Below are positions 54,357-61,637 of a stretch of DNA of 64,000 nt, one piece after another (position 1 is the stretch's first letter; each line of letters opens with the position of its first letter). The notes below the pieces were generated by a model. It saw only the letters and a list, made by a program, of their open reading frames with translations. It did no database searches and was not told the DNA's origin. The stretch is taken from the NCBI GenBank assembly GCA_963784195.1, contig CAWARA010000018.1:434001-498000 (forward strand). The letters run 5' to 3'. Both the position numbers and the translations under genes were made by a program. The DNA is from CAVQAH01 sp963784195 (GTDB taxonomy: Bacteria; Acidobacteriota; Vicinamibacteria; Vicinamibacterales; 2-12-FULL-66-21).

Positions 54357-57300
54357 ATGCTTACCAAAAACTCCGTAGTATGCGGCCTCTTCGCGCTGAC
54401 GACGGCGGCCCTGGTGTCCTCGTCGCCGGCCGCTCAGCAACGGCCGTCGTTCTCGTTGAACAACATGGCGTGGCGGCACATAGGGCCAGCCGCATACGGC
54501 GGACGCATAGACGATGTCGAAGCGGTGGTGGGGAATCCGTCCATCATCTTTGTCGGCGCCGCGTCCGGCGGCATCTTCAAGAGCGTCAACAACGGCGTGA
54601 CGTGGAAACCGGTCTTCGACAAGGACGGCACGTCGCAGTCGATCGGCGATCTCGCGATTGCGCCATCCGATCCAAATGTGATCTGGGCGGGAACGGGCGA
54701 GCCCAACAACCGGCAGAGCTCGTCGTGGGGCGACGGTGTCTACAAATCGGTGGACGGCGGCGAAACCTGGACGCACATGGGTCTCCGCGACACGCACCAC
54801 GTCGGCCGCATCGTCATTCACCCGTCGAATCCAAACCTCGTCTACGTCGCGGCGCTCGGTCACCTCTGGGGCCCAAACGATGAGCGCGGGTTGTACCGCA
54901 CGAAAGACGGGGGAAAGACATGGGACCGCGTCCTGAAGATCGACGCGGACACCGGCGTGGTCGACGTGACGATGGATGCCGACGGCCGGACGTTGTTCGC
55001 CGCGGCCTACCAGCGGCGCCGCCGCGGATGGGGATTCGTGGGCGGTGGGGCTGGGAGTGGTTTGTATCGCTCGCTCGACGGCGGCGACACCTGGCAGAAA
55101 CTCGGCGGCGGCCTGCCCGAAGGCACGATCGGCCGCATCGGCGTCGAGATCTCACGCAGCAACCCCGACATCGTTTATGCCGTGGTCGAGCACAAAGAGG
55201 GTGGCATCTTCAGATCCGAGGATCGCGGGACGACCTGGACGAAGCAGAACAGTCTGAACCAGCGACCGAGTTACTACAGCCAAATCAGAATCGATCCACG
55301 GAATCCGAACAAGCTCTGGAAGCTCGCCTCGCCGCTCTTCGTCTCAATCGACGCCGGCAAGACGTGGCGCAGCAATGACACCGGGGACAGGATTCACGTC
55401 GATCACCACGCGTTGTGGATCAACCCGAACAATCCCGAACACCTGATGCTCGGCAACGACGGCGGTCTGTATTTCTCGTACGACGGCAGCAAGACGTGGG
55501 ACTTCATCGACAACCTGCCGATCGGCCAGTACTACGACATCTCCGTCGACACCCGCGATCCTTACTGGGTCTACGGTGGAACCCAGGACAACGGTACCTG
55601 GGCCCTTCCGGTCAGAACCTACAGCATGCTTGGCGTCACCAACAACGACGTGGTGAACATTGCCTACGGCGATGGTTTCTACACGATTCCAGATCCCAAA
55701 GATCCGCGAGTTGTTTACGCGAATTCGCAAAGCGGCCGCACGTATCTGGTGGATGCCGAGACGCGAGAGGAGAAAGGCATCCGGCCCGTGCCGCCGGACG
55801 ACAAGGAGACGTACCGCTTCAACTGGAGCACGCCGATGTTCATCTCCCCGCACGACTCGCGCGTGATCTACTACGGCGGCAACAAGCTGTTCCGCACGGC
55901 CGATCGCGGGCACAAGTGGGACGTCATCAGCCCCGATCTGACCTTGAATCAGGACTGGAAGAAGCTGCCGCTCATGGGGCCGGAGCGCAGCGCCGACACG
56001 TTGTCGCGAGACGACGGCGTCAGTGATTTCGGGACCATCACCACCATCACCGAGTCACCCGTGAAAGCCGGGGTCCTGTATGTCGGCACCGATGACGGCC
56101 TCGTGCAGATGACCGCTGACGGCGGCAAGAACTGGCAGAACCTCACCTCGAAGTTCAAGCTGCCGGGCTCGCGATGGGTGAGCCGCGTCCTGGCGTCGCG
56201 TCACGGCGCAGGAACGGCATACGTGGCCTTCGACGGTCATCAGGACGACGACTTCAAGCCCTACATTTTTCGAACGACCGACAATGGCAACACCTGGACG
56301 TCGATCGCGGGCGACATCCCGAACGGGATGGTCGTGAATGCTCTGGAGGAGCACCCGCGGAATCCGAATCTGATTTTTGCGGGAACCGAGTTCGGTCTGT
56401 TCGTCACCATCAACGGAGGCAGGAACTGGACGCACGTTCGCGGCAATCTCCCGGCCGTTCCGGTTGACGACATCGTCCTCAACGAGCGCACCAACGACGT
56501 CGTGCTCGGCACCCACGGCCGCAGCATCATCGTGCTCGACGACGCCGCGATGCTCGAGCACCTCAGCGAGAAGGTGCTGACCACGGACGCGTATCTGTTT
56601 CCGCTTCGTCCGTCCATGCAGTACTACGAGGCGCGGATGCTCCCGGTGCCGGGCGCGTCGGAGTTCTCGGCACCGAATCCCGAGTACGGCGCGCTGATCA
56701 CTTACTACCTGAAGAACGAGCCGCCGAAAGACACAGGCACCGCTTCTGGCAACGGCGCGGCCAATGGCGACGGAAGCAGCACGGCGGCGATGACGAAGAC
56801 TGTCAAGATCACGGTCCTCGGTCCGGACGGCAGCGTCGTCCGCGAGCTGCAAGGCCCCGATCGTCAGGGTTTCAATCGCGTCAGCTGGGACCTTCGCTAT
56901 CCGCTGACGTTCAAGCCGGTCGAGGGTGATGAAGGATGGTTCGGGCCGCCGAAGGGCACCTTCGTCCTGCCTGGCGAATACACGATCAAGCTGACGGCAC
57001 GCGGCCAGGATGTGACCCAGACAGTACGCGTCGGCGTCGACCCGAGATCGCGCACGACTCCCGAGGCGCTGAACGCGCGGTTCAAGGCCGCTCAGTCAGT
57101 TGCCGAACTGCAGCGCGCATTCACGGAGTCGTCGGACGTGGTGGCGGCTGTTACCAAGGACCTCGACGAGGTCAACGCGACGATCAAGAACCGCACGGAC
57201 GTGCCGGCGGAGATCACGAACGAGGTGAAGGCGTTCTCGAAAAAGCTGGATGACTTGAAGGAGAAGTTCAAGGGCGGCTGGGGCGGCGCGCGGTTCGGCA

Positions 57301-57530
57301 TTTTCGATCTGGCTGGTCAGCTTCAGGCGTCGACCTCCGCACCGACCGACGCGCAAATGCGATCGCTCGATCAGATCAGCGCGAAGCTCACGAGTCACAT
57401 CGGGGAACTGAATGCGTTCACGTCGCGCGACGTCCCGGCCCTGCATGAGAAGTTGCGGGCTGCGAGCCTGGTCGCGGTCGGTGTCAAACAGGTCGCGCCG
57501 CCGAAGAAAGCAGTAATCAGGGGAATCTGA
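54357..57530 (+). CDS. large secreted BNR/VPS10-like beta-propeller protein
   Basis: 1057 residues. The start at 54357 opens a signal peptide (VVCGLFALTTAALVSSSPAA). The mature protein has many BNR/Asp-box repeats of the form SxDGGxTW: GVYKSVDGGETWTHM, GLYRTKDGGKTWDRV, GLYRSLDGGDTWQKL, FRTTDNGNTWTSI, FVTINGGRNWTHV. This is the VPS10/sortilin-like propeller common in Acidobacteriota. The C-terminal third has an Ig-like stretch (PGEYTIKLTARGQDVTQTVR) and a helical end (VTKDLDEVNATIKNRTDVP). It starts four bases after the sulfatase-like gene, so the two are in one transcript. It is convergent with and overlaps the M23 gene by 14 bases at the 3' end. No catalytic residues are evident. Confidence 0.88.
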   Translation: MLTKNSVVCGLFALTTAALVSSSPAAQQRPSFSLNNMAWRHIGPAAYGGRIDDVEAVVGNPSIIFVGAASGGIFKSVNNGVTWKPVFDKDGTSQSIGDLAIAPSDPNVIWAGTGEPNNRQSSSWGDGVYKSVDGGETWTHMGLRDTHHVGRIVIHPSNPNLVYVAALGHLWGPNDERGLYRTKDGGKTWDRVLKIDADTGVVDVTMDADGRTLFAAAYQRRRRGWGFVGGGAGSGLYRSLDGGDTWQKLGGGLPEGTIGRIGVEISRSNPDIVYAVVEHKEGGIFRSEDRGTTWTKQNSLNQRPSYYSQIRIDPRNPNKLWKLASPLFVSIDAGKTWRSNDTGDRIHVDHHALWINPNNPEHLMLGNDGGLYFSYDGSKTWDFIDNLPIGQYYDISVDTRDPYWVYGGTQDNGTWALPVRTYSMLGVTNNDVVNIAYGDGFYTIPDPKDPRVVYANSQSGRTYLVDAETREEKGIRPVPPDDKETYRFNWSTPMFISPHDSRVIYYGGNKLFRTADRGHKWDVISPDLTLNQDWKKLPLMGPERSADTLSRDDGVSDFGTITTITESPVKAGVLYVGTDDGLVQMTADGGKNWQNLTSKFKLPGSRWVSRVLASRHGAGTAYVAFDGHQDDDFKPYIFRTTDNGNTWTSIAGDIPNGMVVNALEEHPRNPNLIFAGTEFGLFVTINGGRNWTHVRGNLPAVPVDDIVLNERTNDVVLGTHGRSIIVLDDAAMLEHLSEKVLTTDAYLFPLRPSMQYYEARMLPVPGASEFSAPNPEYGALITYYLKNEPPKDTGTASGNGAANGDGSSTAAMTKTVKITVLGPDGSVVRELQGPDRQGFNRVSWDLRYPLTFKPVEGDEGWFGPPKGTFVLPGEYTIKLTARGQDVTQTVRVGVDPRSRTTPEALNARFKAAQSVAELQRAFTESSDVVAAVTKDLDEVNATIKNRTDVPAEITNEVKAFSKKLDDLKEKFKGGWGGARFGIFDLAGQLQASTSAPTDAQMRSLDQISAKLTSHIGELNAFTSRDVPALHEKLRAASLVAVGVKQVAPPKKAVIRGI

Positions 57531-58660
57531 GCACGGCGTTCGGTTCGGGCCGTTCGCGCGATCGCGACGGCCGCGAACCGACTGGCGCGGCAGACCATTT
57601 CTCGCCGTTCACGAGCGCGCCAATCGACGAGAACCCACCGAGATGATCGAAGCGGTTGAAGACGAACGGCAGGCCTTCCGCTTCGAGGGCTGAGTTCGCG
57701 TCGCTGACGTGGAAGTGCAGGTGCGGACCGATCGAGCTGCTGCCGGATGCGCCGAGTCTGGCGATCACCTGACCTCGCGTGACGCGATCACCGACTTTCA
57801 CCAGGATGCTGCCACGCTGCAGGTGCTCATAGAACGCAAAACGTCCTGATCCGAGATCGATGGCCACGTAGTTTCCGCTGGCCAGCTCCAGCGGGATCGG
57901 CGGCTGCGTGAAGTCGGCGACGTCGTCTGCCGCCGCACTGATCAGGCCGTCAGCGACAGCCAACACCTCCGATCCAAATCCATTCCAGTCAGGCTGGCCT
58001 GGTCGTCGCTTTCGGTATCAGCGCGCCTCCGGGTGGTAGCGCGATCCAGTCGATGGCGAACCTCGCAGGAATCCGCGCGCGCCCGCCGACCGTGTAGATC
58101 GCCGTGCGATGTCCCCCCTTGAGCAGCGGGTCGTAGATCGCCACCCAGGGGCCGCCGCGGAGCGGGGGATCCAGGGCCATCGGCTCCGACGTCGTGACCG
58201 TCGCGACGCCCCCCGACGTGAGGGTGCTGACCGGCCCTGTTGATCGCATCACCTCCATCTGGACGGCATGCGTGACCGATGGCGGGGCGGGCTCTCCGGC
58301 TGGCAGCGCGATCCACAGCATCAGCACCGCACGCATGCCTGCGCCCACCAGCTGTGGCGTCGGATCGTCATGGCGAAGGCCCGGACGAACGATACGCTGA
58401 CGTAGATCCTGATCCTGATACTCCGCGAGCGCGGGTCCGCTGGCGCCAGAGAGCACTCGAACGGCTGTCAGCGATACGTCGACGGGGAGGAAATTGGTAA
58501 TGTGCAGTTCGTAGGCGAGCTGCGTTCTGCCCGCTTGTGTGAAGGTAACGGGCGCCACCGGTACGAAAAGATCGACGGACTGAACGGCGGGGGTGCGGCC
58601 TTGCCCGAGACCGTGCATCACAATTGCCGCACAATAGAGAATCATCTGTCGCGTGGACAT
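57517..58660 (-). CDS. M23-family (LytM) peptidase, secreted, frameshifted near 58000
   Basis: Two frames join into one protein of about 375 residues. The first (58660 to about 58010) begins with a signal-like MILYCAAIVMHGLGQGRTPA and carries LELHITNFLPVDV-like text (AYELHITNFLPVDVSLTAVR) and ARFAIDWIALPPGGAL. The second reads DWNGFGSEVLAVADGL, DYVAIDLG-like NYVAIDLGSGRFAFYEHLQR, VKVGDRVTRGQVIARLGASG and SSIGPHLHFHVSDANSALEA, with the HLHFH zinc motif of M23. One or two single-base changes between about 57985 and 58020 are needed. M23 enzymes cut peptidoglycan cross-bridges. The gene ends at 57517, inside the end of the BNR gene. Confidence 0.8.
57541..57580. terminator. hairpin at the overlapping 3' ends of two convergent genes
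   Basis: CGGTTCGGGCCGT (57541-57553) and ACGGCCGCGAACCG (57567-57580) are complementary except for one extra base. The 13-base loop contains CGCGATCGCG, itself a perfect palindrome. It codes the last residues of the M23 peptidase and starts 11 bases after the stop of the BNR gene, so it may terminate the latter. Confidence 0.6.
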
Positions 58661-58811
58661 GACGAACTGGTGTCAGTCTAGCGAGGCTGCGCCTCAGAGC
58701 CAAGCGGCTCCCGGTGCAAAGTTTCCAGGTCTCAAGACGGCTAGCAGCGCATACGGTTCTATTGAACAGCGGTATCGAGCGCTGACGACCGTGATAGCGT
58801 GAGTACTTCCG

Positions 58812-60503
58812 ATGACGGCACAAGGCCCAGCGCCACGCTGGGAACTGACTAATCTGGCGCCCGGACTCGCCAGGCTGCGCGAGTACCGAAAGGAGTGGCT
58901 GCGTGACGATGTCGCAGCCGGACTGTCGGTGGCGGCGGTGGCGCTCCCGGTCGCGATTGCCTACGCAGAGTTAGCCGGCTTTCCGCCGGTGGTTGGCCTC
59001 TACGCGTCGATACTGCCGCTCGTCGTCTACGCCATATTCGGCACATCACGGCAACTGATCGTCAATCCCGACGCGGCGACCTGCGCGATGGTGGCGGCTA
59101 TCGTGGCACCGCTCGCGGGCGGGGATGCGGCGCTCTACAGCTCACTGGCTGTGTCGCTGGCAGTCTTCGCCGGGTTGGTGTGCATTGTCGCAGGGTTCTT
59201 CCGACTCGGCTTCATCGCCGACTTCCTCGGCAAGCCCGTGCTCGTCGGTTTCATGAACGGCATCGCGATCAGCATCGTGCTCGGCCAGATCGGCAAGGTC
59301 TTCGGCTTTGCAATCGAGTCCGGCCGCATCCTGCCGCGGCTAGCGGAGTTCATCTCGAAACTGCCGGCGACGCACGTGCCGACGCTCGCCGTGGGCGTCG
59401 TGACGTTCGTGCTCATGTGGGCCATCCGGCGCTTCTATCCGAAGCTTCCCGCGCCGCTCATCGCGGTCGCGGTGGCCGTGGCGCTCGTCAAGGCGATGGC
59501 GCTCGACCAGGCAGGTGTGGCGGTGCTCGGTGAAGTGCCGGCGGGATTGCCATCACTCGGCTGGACACCGATTCCACCGGTCCACCTGATGCCGTTGCTG
59601 ACAGGCGCAGCCGGCCTCGCGCTGGTCAGCTTCACCAGCGGCATGGTGACGGCGCGGAGCTTTGCGGCGCGCAATCGGTATGAAATCGACGTGGATCGTG
59701 AGTTCATTGCGCTTGGCGCCTGCAACGTGGCCGCCGGGCTGTCGCAAGGATTCGCCGTGACCGGCGCTGACTCGCGCACCGCGGTGGGCGATGTGATGGG
59801 GGGAAAGACCCAGGTCACCGGTCTCGTCGCCGCCGCCACGATTGCGGTCGTTCTGCTGTTCTTGACCGGCCCGCTGCGGTATCTGCCGACGGCCGCGCTC
59901 GGTGCGGTGCTCATCACCGCGGGACTCGGGCTGTTCGATTGGCGCGCGCTCGTTCGATTCGCCCGCATCCGGGAAGGGGAGTTCCTGGTGTGTGTGGCGG
60001 CGACACTCGGCGTCGTGGCGATCGGCGCACTACAGGGCATCACGATCTCGATCGGGCTGGCGATGCTGGTCTTGCTGATCAGATCGTCACGGCCCGCCGA
60101 CGCCCTGCTCGGAAGGGTCGAGGGCCGGCAAGGGTTCTATGACATCGCGCACTTCGAGGGTGCGCGGCCGGTTCCTGGCCTGATCCTGTATCGATTCACC
60201 GCGTCGCTGATCTTCTACAACTCGAATTACTTCAAGCGCCGGGTTCTCGCGGCCGTGGACGGCGACCCCGGTGCGAAGTGGCTGATCCTGGACGGATCGT
60301 CGATCATTCATCTCGACAGCACAGGAGCTGATACGCTCGTAACGCTGGCCGAAGAATTGTCTCCCCGCGGCACGCGGTTGGCGATCGCGGCTCCACACCC
60401 TCAGGTGCGACGCATGCTGGAAAGCAGCGGTGCTCTGGAACGTCTCGGGCCGGACGCGGTGATTCGGTCGCTGCGCTCAGCGGTCGAGGCCCACGAGGTC
60501 TGA
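58812..60503 (+). CDS. SulP-family inorganic anion transporter with STAS domain
   Basis: 563 residues. The family's N-terminal signature is present (DDVAAGLSVAAVALPVAIAY then AELAGFPPVVGLYASILPLV), as well as GTSRQLIVNPDAATCAMVAA and the motif SFTSGMVTARSFAARNRYEI. About twelve membrane helices are followed from about residue 430 by the cytoplasmic STAS domain (KWLILDGSSIIHLDSTGADT). Substrates in the family are sulfate, bicarbonate or dicarboxylates; this one cannot be told. No sulfate-reduction or carbonic anhydrase gene is near. The next gene starts four bases after its stop. Confidence 0.95.
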   Translation: MTAQGPAPRWELTNLAPGLARLREYRKEWLRDDVAAGLSVAAVALPVAIAYAELAGFPPVVGLYASILPLVVYAIFGTSRQLIVNPDAATCAMVAAIVAPLAGGDAALYSSLAVSLAVFAGLVCIVAGFFRLGFIADFLGKPVLVGFMNGIAISIVLGQIGKVFGFAIESGRILPRLAEFISKLPATHVPTLAVGVVTFVLMWAIRRFYPKLPAPLIAVAVAVALVKAMALDQAGVAVLGEVPAGLPSLGWTPIPPVHLMPLLTGAAGLALVSFTSGMVTARSFAARNRYEIDVDREFIALGACNVAAGLSQGFAVTGADSRTAVGDVMGGKTQVTGLVAAATIAVVLLFLTGPLRYLPTAALGAVLITAGLGLFDWRALVRFARIREGEFLVCVAATLGVVAIGALQGITISIGLAMLVLLIRSSRPADALLGRVEGRQGFYDIAHFEGARPVPGLILYRFTASLIFYNSNYFKRRVLAAVDGDPGAKWLILDGSSIIHLDSTGADTLVTLAEELSPRGTRLAIAAPHPQVRRMLESSGALERLGPDAVIRSLRSAVEAHEV

Positions 60504-60507
60504 GAGT

Positions 60508-60918
60508 ATGTCCACCTCCAATGTCTTACGGCGAGTCATCCTGTGTTTGTCCATCCTCATCGTGACCGTCGTCTGTTTCAACGCGCAGGAGCCCAGCTCG
60601 TTCGTGGGCACCTGGACAGGTTCGTGGGATGGCGCCGGCACCGGTGGGTTCGAGCTGACGCTGGAAAAGGGAAAGGAGGGCGCGCTGACCGGCCGTGTGT
60701 CGGTGACCGGTGAGCCGACGTATAAGGCGGAGCTGAGAACCGTGTCGTTCGAAGGCGCAAAGATGACGGCGACCTACGACTTCCCGCCGGATGAATCGCT
60801 GGAGGTCCTGCTCGTTGCCAACTTTGAGGGCAACAAAGCGAAGGGAACCTGGACGGCTCGTGGAAAGAACGGTGGCAGCGAGCTCGTCAGCGGAGCCTGG
60901 ACGGTCACGAAGTCCTGA
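60508..60918 (+). CDS. small secreted beta-rich protein of unknown function
   Basis: 136 residues. A signal peptide or anchor is seen at the start (VILCLSILIVTVVCFNAQ). The mature part reads SSFVGTWTGSWDGAGTGGFE, KEGALTGRVSVTGEPTYKAE, TYDFPPDESLEVLLVANFEG and KAKGTWTARGKNGGSELVSG, which recalls a small lipocalin-like barrel (GxW opening). Such proteins are annotated as hypothetical in Acidobacteriota. It follows the SulP gene by four bases and probably shares its transcript, so it may be connected with anion uptake or may only be a neighbour. Confidence 0.65.
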   Translation: MSTSNVLRRVILCLSILIVTVVCFNAQEPSSFVGTWTGSWDGAGTGGFELTLEKGKEGALTGRVSVTGEPTYKAELRTVSFEGAKMTATYDFPPDESLEVLLVANFEGNKAKGTWTARGKNGGSELVSGAWTVTKS

Positions 60919-60946
60919 CCGGTCCGCCGCGCGTCTGGTCCAACAC

Positions 60947-61137
60947 TCAGAAAATCATCTTCACTGCCAGTTGAATGACCAACGAGTAGCTAAAAAACTG
61001 TAGATCGTCGCCGTCGGAGGATTGGAATCAGCGCCAGCTGGCCCAATGACGGTTTCCACGTTCCGGTGCAGGCCGAATTTGCCGTCTTCGTTCGCGGGCA
61101 GGCAGAGGTATCCTGATATAGCCAGGATCGCCGGAAT
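60947..61137 (-). pseudogene. remnant of an outer-membrane beta-barrel C-terminus
   Basis: On the minus strand, one frame ends GDDLQFFSYSLVIQLAVKMI plus Phe, at a TGA at 60947-60949; alternating hydrophobic residues and a terminal Phe are the mark of the last strand of an outer-membrane barrel. Going upstream the frame meets a stop within about 30 codons, while another frame (SGYLCLPANEDGKFGLH) is open. I see no start and no longer coherent frame, so it may be a decayed end of a barrel protein or chance. The rest of the gap, 61138-61284, holds nothing I can name. Confidence 0.35.
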
Positions 61138-61284
61138 GTGTTGAGCTGGAGAGCTTTGGCGAGACTAGCGCAGGTTTGGTGCGGCTACCGGATGCTGGCG
61201 ATATCCGGACAAATGCTCAAATACGGACACTCGCCGGGCAAACGAAGCGCACCTTCGGGGCTGGTCGAATTCGTAGCGCTCGTA

Positions 61285-61491
61285 CTACGCGATCTTCACG
61301 CTCTCGGCCCGGGGGCCCTTCGGACCCTGTCCTCGCTCGAATGTGACGGCCTGCCCTTCGCGCAGGTCATCGAAGCGTATGCCCTGGCAGGCGGAGTTGT
61401 GAAAGAAATACTCCATCCCGTCGCTGGCCAGAATGAAACCGAAACCCTTGTCGCTGACAATTCGCTTAACCGTGCCGTTCATCGATGCCAT
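61285..61491 (-). CDS. csp: cold-shock domain protein
   Basis: 68 residues from the ATG at 61491, with GGGGGAG upstream; a second Met (MNGTVKR) is at 61482. The nucleic-acid binding motifs are seen: RNP1 KGFGFI and an RNP2-like YFFHNSACQG. The usual end is present (VTFERGQGPKGPRAESVKIA). Cold-shock proteins bind single-stranded RNA or DNA in the cytosol. Canonical RNP2 is VFVHFS; the Asn-Ser-Ala variant is seen in several phyla. An inverted repeat at 61523-61555 lies 32 bases upstream. The gene is divergent from the FtsX permease. Confidence 0.93.
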   Translation of the reverse strand: MASMNGTVKRIVSDKGFGFILASDGMEYFFHNSACQGIRFDDLREGQAVTFERGQGPKGPRAESVKIA

Positions 61492-61522
61492 AGCGCTCCC
61501 CCGACCGTTTACCCTGAAGTCT

Positions 61523-61555
61523 GTTGCGAAACGAGAGCATACCCTGTTTCGCAAC
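61523..61555. promoter_or_regulatory. perfect 10-bp inverted repeat upstream of csp
   Basis: GTTGCGAAAC (61523-61532) and GTTTCGCAAC (61546-61555) are exact complements around 13 bases. The pair lies 32 bases upstream of the cold-shock gene and 83 bases upstream of the divergent permease. Two half-sites about two helical turns apart (23 bases centre to centre) suit a dimeric regulator; an RNA hairpin in the csp leader is the alternative, relevant because cold-shock mRNAs are often controlled by leader structure. Confidence 0.5.
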
Positions 61556-61637
61556 TTCCGCGGACGGTATTTGATTAGCCTTTCTTTATTGAGCGGGTAG
61601 CGCAGACACGCGCTACCTCTTCACGGGAGCCACTTTC

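Noticed and set aside
61138..61578. A 146-codon plus-strand frame before the permease
   Set aside because: Mostly antisense to the cold-shock gene; no signal or family text.
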